DNA of 64,000 nucleotides from the NCBI RefSeq assembly GCF_002305875.1, contig NZ_CP022098.1:5642001-5706000 (forward strand). Reading direction: 5' to 3'. A program made the position numbers and the translations under genes. This DNA comes from Cystobacter fuscus. Its GTDB lineage: Bacteria; Myxococcota; Myxococcia; Myxococcales; Myxococcaceae. This document shows positions 25,954 to 39,835 of the stretch, piece by piece (the first letter of the stretch is position 1; each line of letters begins with the position of its first letter). Under the pieces are notes generated by a model. It did no database searches and was not told where the DNA came from. It saw only the letters and a program-made list of their open reading frames with translations.

Positions 25954-26682
25954 CTACGTCCAGGCCACCGAGTAGGTGCAGCGGTCGGCGCCCCGGTTGC
26001 GGCACGTCGCGGGCTCCAGGTGCGTCAGCATGGCCGAGGGCTCATGGGAGCGCGCGATGGCCAGCAGCAACCCCTCGTCGAAGGCACACGGATAGGGGCC
26101 GGTGCTCTCACAGAGGAGCTGCTTGTGGTGGGGGACGGAGCGCACCAGGTAGTGGCCGATGCCGTCCTGGAACTGGCCCGTGTGCTCGGAGAACATCGGC
26201 TGGCCGTTCACGGCATGGTTGAGGTGGTACATCACGTCCAGTTTCTGGAACGCGGCGCGGACGTCGATGCCAGCGGGCATGGCCCGGGCGAACCTCGGGG
26301 TCGAGGCCCCCACCTGCCGCAAGGCCACGTCTCCGAAATCCTTGCGGATCCGCTCGAGCACCCGGAGATGGCCCGTGAGCGGGTACCACGCCTCCGAATC
26401 GAACTGGACGAGTCCGTCGGGCCCCGTGGTCCCCATGCTCTCCTCCAGCATGAACCGGCTGGCGAGCCGCCAGAATGAGCCGAGCCCCGAGCTGACGATC
26501 CTCAGGTTCTGCCCCAGGCACTGGATGCGCTCGTCGGTGGCGTTTCGGATCATGGTTTGGATCATGGTTTCGAAGGATTTTCCGACCCGGAGGGTCCTCT
26601 CGTTCCGGCGGAATCGCGTTCCACCAGGAGTTGAAGGGTATTCTAGGTGTAGATTTCCATCGAGTGTGGGCTTTCCCTTCAC
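25954..26682 (-). CDS. Hypothetical protein with V4R-like C-terminal motif
   Basis: 242 residues from a GTG start without a good ribosome site; ATG codons near 26570 are alternatives and lie in a repeated 12-base word. The body is mixed alpha/beta. The end, LEPATCRNRGADRCTYSVAW, is cut short here to note Cys-x6-Cys after a Glu, resembling 4-vinyl-reductase/heme-NO-binding-related domains that sense small ligands or metals. No enzyme motif is seen. A myxobacteria-restricted family is likely. Confidence 0.55.
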   Translation of the reverse strand: MKGKPTLDGNLHLEYPSTPGGTRFRRNERTLRVGKSFETMIQTMIRNATDERIQCLGQNLRIVSSGLGSFWRLASRFMLEESMGTTGPDGLVQFDSEAWYPLTGHLRVLERIRKDFGDVALRQVGASTPRFARAMPAGIDVRAAFQKLDVMYHLNHAVNGQPMFSEHTGQFQDGIGHYLVRSVPHHKQLLCESTGPYPCAFDEGLLLAIARSHEPSAMLTHLEPATCRNRGADRCTYSVAWT

Positions 26683-26782
26683 AGAGGGTCAGCATGGATT
26701 CACTCCTGGACGGTGGACGAGGAGTCCAGGGCCCCCGCTGGGTGATGGAAGGGGGCGGGATGCATGCACTACAACCCGGGGA

Positions 26783-27544
26783 ATGAGCGTCAGCCGGACG
26801 GGCAGTCCATCCACGGAAGGGGCCACGGATCATGAGCCGGGGCCCGAGCGCCTCGAACCCGACGCGCAGGAGCGGGGCGTGCGGAGCGCCTATGGGGAGA
26901 TCGCCGAGGCCTATGAGGCCTTCTTTCCCTCGCTCCAGCGCTACGAGGGGCGTGTGGAGCGCTTCCTCGCGGAGACGGTGACTCCGGGTGCGAGGGTGCT
27001 CGACATGGGGTGTGGGCCGGGGCTGCTCACGCGGGCGTTGCCGCCGGACGTGGAGGTGGTGGGCCTGGATCTCTCGCCGGAGATGCTCGAGGTGGCGCGG
27101 CGGGGCCGACCTCGAGGGACCTACCGGTCGCACAGCTACCGGGAGCCGCTCGCCGGGGAGGAGGGCCGCTTCGGGGTGGCCCTGGCGGTGGGGTGCCTGG
27201 ACTTCTGCGAGGACCTGCCCCGGACCCTGGGACACCTGGCGAGGGCCCTGGCCCCGGGGGGACGGCTGCTCTTCACGGTGCTGGAGCGCCGGCCGGGGCT
27301 CGAGGCCCACGAGGAGGCGAGCTGGCGGCTGCCGGAGGCGGATCCCCCGGTGACCTTGTATTTCTGGTCCTTCGCGTTCGTGGCCCGGGCCCTGGAGGAG
27401 GTGGGGCTGGTGCCCGTGCGCTACCAGCACGCACCGGGTTGGCTGCGACTCATGGACGAGCGGGTGATGCACTTCGGGTGGTGGGACGTGGTGCGGACTG
27501 GCTCCGATAAGTCAGGACGCTCGACGGGCAGCCAAACTCCTTGA
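26783..27544 (+). CDS. Class I SAM-dependent methyltransferase
   Basis: 253 residues from ATG at 26783; the first 40 are probably disordered. Motif I VLDMGCGPGLLTRAL, the acidic end of strand 2 (VVGLDLSPEML) and the post-motif region LARALAPGGRLLFTVLE define a methyltransferase-11-type fold. Substrate cannot be inferred. The frame extends upstream across a minus-strand gene, so the later ATG is preferred. Confidence 0.75.
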   Translation: MSVSRTGSPSTEGATDHEPGPERLEPDAQERGVRSAYGEIAEAYEAFFPSLQRYEGRVERFLAETVTPGARVLDMGCGPGLLTRALPPDVEVVGLDLSPEMLEVARRGRPRGTYRSHSYREPLAGEEGRFGVALAVGCLDFCEDLPRTLGHLARALAPGGRLLFTVLERRPGLEAHEEASWRLPEADPPVTLYFWSFAFVARALEEVGLVPVRYQHAPGWLRLMDERVMHFGWWDVVRTGSDKSGRSTGSQTP

Positions 27545-27619
27545 CGCCAGGGGCCAGAGGCGCAAAGCATCCGCCGCCCTTAAGTCCCCCTCATTTCCTC
27601 ATCATCAGGAGCTTCGTCC

Positions 27620-29879
<2,260 letters not shown>

Positions 29880-29893
29880 TCGCCGCGCGCCGC

Positions 29894-29945
29894 CGCTCCG
29901 CCTGGCCGCCCCCGTGGGATGCTCCACGTGGGGCCGGGCGGAGCG
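29894..29945 (+). terminator. Strong hairpin after mdh, no T-run
   Basis: The outer nine bases (29894-29902) pair perfectly with 29937-29945, and CGTGG/CCACG (29913-29917 with 29924-29928) closes a six-base loop. It starts 15 bases past the mdh stop. Without a T-run it may act with Rho or stabilise the 3' end rather than terminate alone. Confidence 0.5.
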
Positions 29946-30131
29946 TGGCTGATGCCGGTGATGGAGCGCGCTTATTCTCCGTGATCCGGTAATCTTTGCG
30001 GCTTGCTGAATCCACCAGTTAACTTGACGTAGCACTGCACCGAGAGGTCCGGTTTCCCGCGCCCGCATGGGCAGGCGGCGCCGGCGCGTGAACCCGGCGA
30101 CGGGCTCTCGGGGACACCAAGGAGACGCAGC

Positions 30132-32012
30132 ATGGCAGCAGCAGCGCGATTCACGGTGGTGGGCGGCGGACTCGCCGGGCTGATGACCACCATCAAGCTG
30201 GCCGAGGCGGGGCATCAGGTCGACATCCTGTCGCTCGTGCCGGTCAAGCGATCCCACTCGGTCTGCGCCCAGGGAGGCATCAACGGCGCGGTGAACACGA
30301 AGGGGGAGGGTGACAGTCCGGACATCCACGTGAAGGACACGCTGCGCGGCGGAGACTTCCTCGCCGAGCAGGTCTCCGTGAAGGGCATGTGCTACGCGGC
30401 CCCCGGCATCATCTACCTGCTGGATCGCATGGGGGTGACGTTCAACCGCACGCCCGAGGGTCTGCTCGACTTCCGCCGCTTCGGCGGCACGCTCCACCAC
30501 CGCACCGCCTTCGCGGGTGCCACCACCGGCCAGCAGTTGCTCTACGCGCTGGACGAGCAGGTGCGCCGCTGGGAGTCCGAGGGCCGCGTCACCAAGTACG
30601 AGTACTGGGAGTGGCTCGGCACGGTGAAGGACGGCACGGGCCGGTGCATCGGCAGCGTGGCCATGGATCTGCGCACCAACGAGATCCGCACCTTCCCCGC
30701 CGAGGCCGTGTGTCTGGCCACCGGTGGTCCGGGCATCGTGTTCGGCCGCTCCACCAACTCCATCATCAACACGGGCACCGCCGCGGGCCGCGCGTACATG
30801 GAGGGGGCCATCTACGCCAACGGTGAGTTCATCCAGGTGCACCCCACCTCCATCCCGGGTGAGGACAAGCTGCGCCTGATGAGCGAGTCGGTGCGTGGCG
30901 AGGGCGGTCGCGTGTGGGTGCCGCGCAAGAAGGGCGACGTGCGCGATCCCCGGCAGATCCCCGAGAGCGAGCGCTTCTACTTCCTCGAGGAGAAGTACCC
31001 CAAGTACAAGAACCTCGTGCCGCGCGACGTGGCCACGCGCGAGATCTTCACCGTGTGCCGCGAGCTGGGCCTGGGCATCGGTGGCCGCGACGCCGTGTTC
31101 CTGGACGTCACGCACATCCCCGCCCAGAAGCTCACCGAGAAGCTCGGCGGCGTGATGGAGATCTACGAGAAGTTCGTGGGTGATGATCCGCGCCACGTGC
31201 CCATGCAGATCTTCCCGGGCATGCACTACTCGATGGGCGGCCTGCACGTGTCCTTCGAGGCGGACTCGAAGACGCAGACGCCGCTGGTGGGCAGCCCCGT
31301 CAACCACACCACGCGCATCCCCGGCCTGTACGCCGCGGGCGAGGCCGAGTACGCCTACCACGGTGCCAACCGCCTGGGCGCCAACTCGCTCCTGTCCTGC
31401 ATCTACGCCGGCATGCTCAGCGGCCCGGCCATGGCGTCCTTCGCCAAGAGCAACACCAAGAGCGCCACCGACGCGGATCTGCAGAAGCACTTCGCCGAGG
31501 CGAAGAAGTTCTGGGAGGAGCGCTTCGCTTCCATCAAGAAGATGGACGGCAAGGAGAACGCGTACGGGCTCACCAAGGAGCTCGGCGACATCATGACGGA
31601 GAACGTCACCGTCGTGCGCTACAACGACCGGCTCCAGAAGACGCTGGATCGGATCCGCGAGTTCAAGGATCGCTGGAAGAACATCAACGCGCTGGACACG
31701 GGCAACGTGGCCAACCGCAGCATCTCCTACGCCAACCAGCTCTGGAACATGTTCGAGCTGGCCGAGGTCATCACCAAGAGCGCGCTGCTGCGCGACGAGA
31801 GCCGCGGCGCCCACTACAAGCCGGACTTCTCGCTGCCCGAGCCCGCCTCGAAGGACCCGACGCAGGATCCCAACTGGATGGGGCTGTGGAAGAAGCGCCA
31901 CGAGAAGTGGGCCAAGACGACGCTCGCGTCCTATTCGCCCGAGACGCCGCAGATCAGCTACGAGGACATCCCCACGCCCGTGCTCGACCCCGAGCCGCGC
32001 TGGTACGCCTGA
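30132..32012 (+). CDS. sdhA: Succinate dehydrogenase/fumarate reductase flavoprotein subunit
   Basis: 626 residues. FAD loop VVGGGLAGLM, flavin-linking histidine region RSHSVCAQGG, active-site LHHRTAFAGATTG and HYSMGGLHV are present. The sequence is of the Bacillus/Wolinella-like type that normally works with a single di-haem cytochrome b subunit, SdhC. AAGGAG precedes the ATG. sdhB follows after 16 bases; no sdhC is adjacent. Confidence 0.95.
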   Translation: MAAAARFTVVGGGLAGLMTTIKLAEAGHQVDILSLVPVKRSHSVCAQGGINGAVNTKGEGDSPDIHVKDTLRGGDFLAEQVSVKGMCYAAPGIIYLLDRMGVTFNRTPEGLLDFRRFGGTLHHRTAFAGATTGQQLLYALDEQVRRWESEGRVTKYEYWEWLGTVKDGTGRCIGSVAMDLRTNEIRTFPAEAVCLATGGPGIVFGRSTNSIINTGTAAGRAYMEGAIYANGEFIQVHPTSIPGEDKLRLMSESVRGEGGRVWVPRKKGDVRDPRQIPESERFYFLEEKYPKYKNLVPRDVATREIFTVCRELGLGIGGRDAVFLDVTHIPAQKLTEKLGGVMEIYEKFVGDDPRHVPMQIFPGMHYSMGGLHVSFEADSKTQTPLVGSPVNHTTRIPGLYAAGEAEYAYHGANRLGANSLLSCIYAGMLSGPAMASFAKSNTKSATDADLQKHFAEAKKFWEERFASIKKMDGKENAYGLTKELGDIMTENVTVVRYNDRLQKTLDRIREFKDRWKNINALDTGNVANRSISYANQLWNMFELAEVITKSALLRDESRGAHYKPDFSLPEPASKDPTQDPNWMGLWKKRHEKWAKTTLASYSPETPQISYEDIPTPVLDPEPRWYA

Positions 32013-32028
32013 GCAGAGAGGGAACGAC

Positions 32029-32862
32029 ATGGACCACGCGACCACGACGCAAGCGCCTGTCAGCAACACGACCAAGCACGTCACCTTCCGCATCTGGCGC
32101 CAGGACGGTCCGGATCAGCAGGGGCACTACGACGAGTTCCGCATCGCCTACCGCCAGGGAGCCAACGTCGTCTCCTGTCTCATGGAGATCCAGCGCAACC
32201 CCGTCACCACCGACGGGCGCAAGGTGGCCCCGGTCATCTGGGACGCCGCGTGCCTGGAAGAGGTGTGCGGCAGCTGCGCCATGAACATCAACGGCCGGGT
32301 GCGCATGGCGTGCTCCGCGCTCATCGATCGCATCATCGGCGGCGGCGAGCCCATCATCACGCTCGAGCCGATGAAGAAGTTCCCCGTCACGCGCGACCTG
32401 GCGGTGAACCGTGATCGCATGTTCGACGCGCTCAAGCGCGTCAAGGCGTGGATCCCCATCGACGGCACCCACAACCTGGGCCCCGGTCCTCGCCAGTCTC
32501 CGGCGGATCACTCGGTGATGTACAAGCTGTCCACGTGCATCACGTGTGGCAGCTGCCTCGAGGCGTGCCCGCAGGTGACGATCGACAACGAGTTCATGGG
32601 CGCCGCCGCCATCAGCCAGGCGCGGCTCTTCAACATGAACCCCACGGGCAAGATGAACTCCGAGGAGCGCGTGCGCGGGCTCATGGGCCCGGGTGGCATC
32701 CAGGACTGCGGCAAGGCACAGAACTGCGTGAAGGTGTGCCCCAAGGAGATCCCGCTCACCACCTCCATCGCGGTGATGAACCGCGAGGTGACCAAGCAGA
32801 TCATCAAGGACATCTTCTTCAATCAGGAAGGTGACAAGAAGGCGACGGGCGGTCCGGGCTAG
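32029..32862 (+). CDS. sdhB: Succinate dehydrogenase/fumarate reductase iron-sulfur subunit
   Basis: 277 residues. The N-terminal ferredoxin domain has [15 protein letters not shown] with a later cysteine for the 2Fe-2S cluster; [12 protein letters not shown] and a CGKAQNC...CVKVCPKEI pair give the 4Fe-4S and 3Fe-4S sites. It carries electrons from SdhA toward menaquinone. Followed by a strong terminator. Confidence 0.95.
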   Translation: MDHATTTQAPVSNTTKHVTFRIWRQDGPDQQGHYDEFRIAYRQGANVVSCLMEIQRNPVTTDGRKVAPVIWDAACLEEVCGSCAMNINGRVRMACSALIDRIIGGGEPIITLEPMKKFPVTRDLAVNRDRMFDALKRVKAWIPIDGTHNLGPGPRQSPADHSVMYKLSTCITCGSCLEACPQVTIDNEFMGAAAISQARLFNMNPTGKMNSEERVRGLMGPGGIQDCGKAQNCVKVCPKEIPLTTSIAVMNREVTKQIIKDIFFNQEGDKKATGGPG

Positions 32863-32891
32863 CGCTCGCGTGTCACCCCGCTTTAGTTTTG

Positions 32892-32945
32892 CCGAGGCTC
32901 CGCGTCTGGCGTGAATTCGTCGGGCCGGAGCCTCGGTCTTTTTCC
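32892..32945 (+). terminator. Intrinsic terminator after sdhB
   Basis: An 11-bp perfect stem CCGAGGCTCCG/CGGAGCCTCGG (32892-32902 with 32926-32936) is followed at once by TCTTTTTCC. It separates sdhAB from sucCD. Confidence 0.85.
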
Positions 32946-33074
32946 GTCCGCCAGAGCAGGGCCCTTGACACTCGGGTCTTGCCAAGCGGGCCATTCTGCG
33001 CGAGAGAGGCAGCCGTCCCGGGGGGCTGGCTCCCGGCGGCCAGTCGCGCGTTATCCGCGTCACCCGGAGCTTCG

Positions 33075-34235
<1,161 letters not shown>

Positions 34236-34259
34236 TTCCAGGCAGAGAAAGGTCAAGCC

Positions 34260-35162
<903 letters not shown>

Positions 35163-35213
35163 TTCCCCCGTTTTCCGCCTCACTTCCCAACGACACAACG
35201 AGGAGCCAGGACC

Positions 35214-35657
35214 ATGGCCATCGAGCGTACGCTGTCCATCATCAAGCCCGACGGGCTTCAGAAGGGCGTCATCGGCAAGATCATCTCCCGCTTCGAGGAG
35301 AAGGGTCTCAAGCCGGTCGCCATCCGCCTGCAGCACCTGTCGCAGGCGCAGGCCGAGGGGTTCTACGCCGTCCACAAGGCGCGCCCCTTCTTCAAGGACC
35401 TGGTGAGCTTCATGATCTCCGGCCCCGTCGTCCTGATGGTGCTCGAGGGTGAGAACGCCGTCGCGGGCAACCGTGATCTCATGGGCGCCACCAACCCGGC
35501 CAACGCGGCCCCCGGCACCATCCGCCGTGACTTCGCCACCAGCATCGACCAGAACACGGTGCACGGCTCGGACAGCCTGGAGAACGCGAAGAACGAGATC
35601 GCGTACTTCTTCCGCGAGACCGAGATCCACGGCTACGAGTACTCCGGCAAGAAGTAG
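35214..35657 (+). CDS. ndk: Nucleoside-diphosphate kinase
   Basis: 147 residues, normal length. [14 protein letters not shown] at the start and the phospho-histidine in NTVHGSDS. It balances NTP pools and can use the NTP made by SucCD, which fits its place 51 bases after sucD. GAGGAG precedes the start. Confidence 0.97.
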   Translation: MAIERTLSIIKPDGLQKGVIGKIISRFEEKGLKPVAIRLQHLSQAQAEGFYAVHKARPFFKDLVSFMISGPVVLMVLEGENAVAGNRDLMGATNPANAAPGTIRRDFATSIDQNTVHGSDSLENAKNEIAYFFRETEIHGYEYSGKK

Positions 35658-35664
35658 TCCCGGC

Positions 35665-35731
35665 GGGCCTCGGTAGGAGGCCCCATGGACTTTGAGGCCC
35701 GGCTCCCGCGCAGCTCGCGGGGACTGGGCCT
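35665..35731. terminator. Paired stem-loops between convergent ndk and hydrolase genes
   Basis: GGGCCTC/GAGGCCC (35665-35671 with 35677-35683) is followed by a longer stem, AGGCCC/GGGCCT (35695-35700 with 35726-35731), with an inner CCCGCG/CGCGGG. No long T-run; probably bidirectional. Confidence 0.5.
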
Positions 35732-35738
35732 TCGTCTT

Positions 35739-36461
35739 TCAGGAGAAGAAGACCTCGGCGAGGAAGGGCGCGAGCGACGTCCACGCGCGGCGCGAGGCCT
35801 TCTCGCTGTAGAGGATGCCCGAGGCGGGATCATTGGCGAACGGCGCCATGAAGGCGTGCATGGTGGCGCCGTACGCGTGCACCTGCCAGTCCGCCTTGCA
35901 CCGGGTGAGCTCGCGGCCCAGGGCCACCACGTCCTCCGGCAGCGCCATGGGATCGTCCCACCCGTGGAAGACCATGACCTTGGCCTTGATCTCCGTCTCC
36001 GCGAGGCCCTCGGGGCGGCCGAGCAGGCCATGGAAGCTCGCCACGCCCCGCACGTCCGCGCCCGTGCGCGCCAGGTCCAGCACGCACAGCCCTCCGAAGC
36101 AGAACCCGATCGCGGCTACCCGGGTGGCGTCCACCTCGGGCTGGTTCCGGATGGTCTCGACGGTCTTCAGGATGCGCTCGCGCAGCGTCGCTCGGTCCGA
36201 CACCAGGGGGGTCATGAGCGCCCGACACTCGTCGGGTGTCGTGCCTCTCAGTCCCTTGCCGTAGAGATCGCAGGCGAAACCCGCATATCCCCAATCGGTG
36301 AGCTTCTTGGCGAAGTCGAGCTGCGCCTCGCTGCGGCCCTCCCACCCATGGAAGACCAGGACGGCGGGACGCTTGCCCTCGCGGTGGCCGTCGTAGGCCA
36401 GCACGCCCTCGAAGGACTTGTCGCCGTGGGTGTATTCGACTGCTCGGGTGTCGATGCGCAT
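35739..36461 (-). CDS. Dienelactone hydrolase family protein
   Basis: 240 residues. An alpha/beta hydrolase with a cysteine nucleophile (GFCFGG), acid in HGWDDPM and histidine in ATMHAF, the dienelactone hydrolase triad. Family members open lactones or cleave esters of carboxymethylene type; the natural substrate is unknown. ATG at 36459-36461 follows GGAGGG. Divergent from rlmN. Confidence 0.88.
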   Translation of the reverse strand: MRIDTRAVEYTHGDKSFEGVLAYDGHREGKRPAVLVFHGWEGRSEAQLDFAKKLTDWGYAGFACDLYGKGLRGTTPDECRALMTPLVSDRATLRERILKTVETIRNQPEVDATRVAAIGFCFGGLCVLDLARTGADVRGVASFHGLLGRPEGLAETEIKAKVMVFHGWDDPMALPEDVVALGRELTRCKADWQVHAYGATMHAFMAPFANDPASGILYSEKASRRAWTSLAPFLAEVFFS

Positions 36462-36614
36462 GGTGTGTGTCCCTCCGTCGTACCAGGGCCGCCCGCGACG
36501 CGACGGGGGCCGGAACGAGCGAGGATAGATCCAGGGCGGGGAAGGGGACGAGCCCTCCTTTGACTCCACCGGCCTGGTTGTGGGAAGTGGCTCCTACACC
36601 TCTCCGTTGGAACC

Positions 36615-37781
36615 ATGATGACGCCGACAGAGCCCGCCAGCGCCACCGTCGACACCGCCGCTCCGCCCGTGCCCGCGCCCACCCCGGCCGCCACGCCGCG
36701 CACGGAGGTCTCCAGCCTGACCCTGGAGGGGCTCACCCGCTTCCTCACCGAGCAGCTCGGCGAGCGCGCCTTCCGCGCCGGCCAGCTCTACCGGTGGCTC
36801 CACCAGCGCGGCGCCACCTCCTTCGACGAGATGACGGACCTGTCCAAGGCCCTGCGCGAGAAGCTCAAGGCCCGCGCGGAGATCGTCCCCCTCGTCAAGG
36901 ACGCCGAGCAGCGCTCGGTGGACGGCACCATCAAGTACCGCTGGAAGACCCGGGACGGCCGCTACATCGAGTCCGTCTACATGCCTTCCGAGGATCGCAA
37001 GACGCTGTGCGTGTCCACGCAGGTGGGCTGCGCCATGGCGTGCACCTTCTGCATGACGGGCACGCTCGGCCTCAAGCGCAACCTCACCCCGGGGGAGATC
37101 GTCGCCCAGGTGCACGCGGTCAACCGCGAGGTGCGCAGGAACGAGAGCCTGGAGACCCTGCGCCCGCTCTCCAACCTGGTCTTCATGGGCATGGGCGAGC
37201 CCCTGCACAACTTCGAGAACCTGAAGACGGCGCTCTCCATCCTCCAGTCCCAGGACGGGCCCAACTTCAGCCACCGCCACATCACCGTGTCCACCGTGGG
37301 GCTCGTGCCGATGATCGAGCGCTTCGGGCAGGAGACGGACGTGAAGCTCGCCATCTCCCTCAACGCGAGCACCGACGAGCAGCGCTCCAAGACGATGCCC
37401 GTCAACCGCAAGTGGAACATCGCCGCGCTGCTCGACGCCTGCCGCAAGTTCCCCCTGCGCCAGGGCCGCCGCATCACCTTCGAGTACGTGCTCCTGCGCG
37501 ACTTCAACGACTCGGACGAGGACGCCGCGCGCCTCATCCAGCTGCTCGACGGCATCCCCGCCAAGGTCAACCTCATCCCCTACAACGAGAACCCCGGCCT
37601 GGGCTTCCAGACGACCATGGACGAGCGCGCCGAGCGCTTCCGGGAACTGTTGTGCGCCGGGCACGTGGCGGCCTTCATCCGGCAGAATCGGGGCCGGGAC
37701 ATCGCCGGCGCCTGTGGCCAACTGGCCAACCGGGGAGGGGAGAGTCCCTCGGAAACGCCGCAAAGCCCCGAGCTTCCTTGA
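36615..37781 (+). CDS. rlmN: 23S rRNA (A2503-C2) / tRNA (A37-C2) methyltransferase
   Basis: 388 residues. A radical-SAM enzyme with CxxxCxxC (CAMACTFCM), GMGEPLHNFENL and a C-terminal cysteine (FRELLCAG, with a later C in GACGQL) used in the ping-pong methyl transfer. The first 30 residues are Pro/Ala-rich and not conserved. ATG at 36618 is an equal alternative. Confidence 0.93.
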   Translation: MMTPTEPASATVDTAAPPVPAPTPAATPRTEVSSLTLEGLTRFLTEQLGERAFRAGQLYRWLHQRGATSFDEMTDLSKALREKLKARAEIVPLVKDAEQRSVDGTIKYRWKTRDGRYIESVYMPSEDRKTLCVSTQVGCAMACTFCMTGTLGLKRNLTPGEIVAQVHAVNREVRRNESLETLRPLSNLVFMGMGEPLHNFENLKTALSILQSQDGPNFSHRHITVSTVGLVPMIERFGQETDVKLAISLNASTDEQRSKTMPVNRKWNIAALLDACRKFPLRQGRRITFEYVLLRDFNDSDEDAARLIQLLDGIPAKVNLIPYNENPGLGFQTTMDERAERFRELLCAGHVAAFIRQNRGRDIAGACGQLANRGGESPSETPQSPELP

Positions 37782-37806
37782 CAATCCGCTCGTGGGGGCG
37801 TTAAGA
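37778..37806 (+). promoter_or_regulatory. Promoter candidate for the rpsP-rplS operon, with overlapping hairpin
   Basis: A perfect TTGACA at 37778-37783 overlaps the rlmN stop; 17 bases on is a weak -10 (TTAAGA, 37801-37806). GGGGGCG/CGCCCCC (37794-37800 with 37808-37814) forms a hairpin across the -10, so this may partly be the rlmN 3' end. Confidence 0.4.
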
Positions 37807-37869
37807 GCGCCCCCCTCCAAGCTGATCACCTTCTTGTCTCACCTTCAGTTTTCACCTGGAGCATCAGAA

Positions 37870-38133
37870 ATGGCCGTTGTCCTCCGTCTCGCCCGCGCGG
37901 GCGCCAAGAAGAAGCCGTACTACCACGTGGTGGCCACCGACTCCCGCAACCCCCGGGACGGCAAGTTCATCGAGGCCGTGGGCGCCTACGATCCGAACCA
38001 GAACCCGGCCAAGGTGGAGTTCGACGCGGAGCGTCTGGAGTACTGGCTCAAGAGCGGCGCGCTGCCCTCCGAGACCGTTGGCGAGCTCATCAAGCGCCAC
38101 AAGCGCACCGCCGCCGCCACCCCCGCTTCCTAG
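37870..38133 (+). CDS. rpsP: Ribosomal protein S16
   Basis: 87 residues. VVLRLARAGAKKKPYYHVV and YDPNQNPAKV are family signatures; C-terminal Ala/Thr tail. Start at 37870 after GGAG; an upstream in-frame GTG inside rlmN is not needed. First gene of the ribosome-maturation operon. Confidence 0.97.
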   Translation: MAVVLRLARAGAKKKPYYHVVATDSRNPRDGKFIEAVGAYDPNQNPAKVEFDAERLEYWLKSGALPSETVGELIKRHKRTAAATPAS

Positions 38134-38158
38134 TCCCTGCCGGGGCTGAGTCGACAGC

Positions 38159-38437
38159 GTGGAGCAACTCATCCTCTATCTGGTGCGGGCCCTGGTCGAT
38201 CACCCCGATCAGGTTGGCCTGCGCGCGTCCGAGGTGGACGGGGCCCGGCTCTTCGAGCTGAAGGTCTCCCCCGAGGACGTGGGCAAGGTCATCGGCCGTG
38301 ACGGGCGCACCGTGGGCGCCCTCCGGACGCTGCTCGGCGCCGCGGGGCAGAAGCAGGGCCAGAAGGTCCGCCTGGAAATCCAGGACGATCGGCGCCTTCC
38401 CCAGGCCGCCTCTTCCGCCCCTCCCGAGGGCCAGTGA
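38159..38437 (+). CDS. khpA: KH-domain RNA-binding protein
   Basis: 92 residues from GTG at 38159. A single KH domain with the GxxG loop in VIGRDGRTV. KhpA proteins bind structured RNAs and often lie, as here, between rpsP and rimM. Its stop overlaps the rimM GTG start. Confidence 0.92.
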   Translation: MEQLILYLVRALVDHPDQVGLRASEVDGARLFELKVSPEDVGKVIGRDGRTVGALRTLLGAAGQKQGQKVRLEIQDDRRLPQAASSAPPEGQ

Positions 38438-38979
38438 CCCTCAAGCCTCATCTCGAAATGGGCTACGTGGCCCGGGCCCATGGGCTCAAGGGTGAAGTGG
38501 CCGTGCGCCCCTTCGATCCCGCCTCCGAGTCGCTCGATTACGTCGAGCGCGTGCTCGTGCGCACCCGCGCGGGCCAGGAGCGGCTGTTGCGCATCGAGTC
38601 CGTGCGGCCCACCCCCAAGGAGACCCTCGTGGTCTTCGAGGAGGTGGAGCGCCGCGAGGACGCCGAGGCCCTGGTGGGCGCCACCGTGCTCGTCTTCCGC
38701 GAGGACCTCGAGCCTCCCGAGGAGGACGAGTACTTCCAGGGCGATCTGGTGGGTCTCACCGCGGTGGACGAGGCCGGCAACGTGCTCGGCCGCGTGGAGG
38801 AGCTCTGGGACACCGGCGAGGTGCCCAACCTGGTGATCCGCGCCGAGGGCCGTGAGGAGCTCGTCGTGCCCTTCGCCGACGACTTCGTCTCCACCGTGGA
38901 CATCCCGGGTGGGCGGCTCGTGGTGAAGCCTCCGGAGTACCTGGAGGTGGGCGGAGGCGGACCGGAAGAGGAGGCGTGA
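38434..38979 (+). CDS. rimM: Ribosome maturation factor RimM
   Basis: 181 residues. Starts GTG in a GTGA overlap with khp[19 protein letters not shown] opens the N-terminal barrel, and the PRC-barrel has [18 protein letters not shown] and VPFADDFV. It assists 16S rRNA processing and binds S19. Overlaps trmD by one base. Confidence 0.93.
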   Translation: MTLKPHLEMGYVARAHGLKGEVAVRPFDPASESLDYVERVLVRTRAGQERLLRIESVRPTPKETLVVFEEVERREDAEALVGATVLVFREDLEPPEEDEYFQGDLVGLTAVDEAGNVLGRVEELWDTGEVPNLVIRAEGREELVVPFADDFVSTVDIPGGRLVVKPPEYLEVGGGGPEEEA

Positions 38980-39713
38980 TGTACCCCGTGGAGGTGCTCA
39001 CCCTCTTTCCCGACAGCGTCCTGGGCTACCTGGGCGCGAGCATCCTCGGCAAGGCACGCGAGAAGGGCCTGCTGGGCGTCACCGTCACGCACATCCGCGA
39101 CTACGCCGAGGGCAAGCACCGCGTCACCGACGACGCCCCCTACGGCGGCGGCGCGGGCATGGTGATGAAGCCCGAGCCCCTGGTGGCCGCGATCGAGGCC
39201 GCCCGGAGCCGCGCTCCCGCGGGCGCCAAGGTCCTGCTGATGAGTCCCCGGGGCCCGACCTTCACCCAGGCCCGGGCGCGTGAGCTTGTCCGGGAGCCGG
39301 GGCTCATCCTCGTGTGCGGCCGCTACGAGGGGGTGGACGAGCGCGTGATGCCCTTCCTGGATGGAGAGGTGTCGCTGGGCGACTTCATCCTCACCGGAGG
39401 CGAGGTGGCCGCCCTGGCCGTGGTGGACGCCGTGGCGCGGCTGCTGCCCGGGGTGCTCGGCAACGAGTCCTCCAGCATCACCGAGAGCTTCGAGGAGAAC
39501 CTCCTGGAGCATCCGCACTACACCCGGCCTCCCTCCTTCCGGGGAGCCGAGGTGCCCGCCGTCCTCCAGTGTGGGGATCACGCGCGGATCGCCCGGTGGC
39601 GGCGCTGGCACGCGCTGCGGCTCACCCAGGAGCGGCGGCCGGATCTGTTCGCTCGCCTGGAACTGGGCAAGGCGGACGTGAAGCTGTTGCAGAAGAAAGA
39701 GGAGGAGTTGTAG
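38979..39713 (+). CDS. trmD: tRNA (guanine37-N1)-methyltransferase
   Basis: 244 residues. Trefoil-knot SPOUT enzyme: [33 protein letters not shown] and [11 protein letters not shown] (the knot and SAM site). ATG at 38979 has GGAGG before it; the GTG three bases earlier is unlikely. Confidence 0.95.
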   Translation: MYPVEVLTLFPDSVLGYLGASILGKAREKGLLGVTVTHIRDYAEGKHRVTDDAPYGGGAGMVMKPEPLVAAIEAARSRAPAGAKVLLMSPRGPTFTQARARELVREPGLILVCGRYEGVDERVMPFLDGEVSLGDFILTGGEVAALAVVDAVARLLPGVLGNESSSITESFEENLLEHPHYTRPPSFRGAEVPAVLQCGDHARIARWRRWHALRLTQERRPDLFARLELGKADVKLLQKKEEEL

Positions 39714-39835
39714 TCCTTCCGGTGGTTTCCAGATCCGGGTGGTGCTTTGCGGGCTTGTCCGCCCCCCGGCTCTCTGGTAGGACGGCCCGCTCTCAAGTTT
39801 TCGTACCGCCAGTCCAAGCTTTTCTGGAGTGAGTC

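Noticed and set aside
27538-27570. TTGACG overlapping the methyltransferase stop, considered an icd promoter
   Set aside because: The -10 region at 17 bases (AAGCAT-like) is too weak to call.
29972-30196. Short frame upstream of sdhA checked as sdhC
   Set aside because: It is on the minus strand, has no membrane helices and is far too short.
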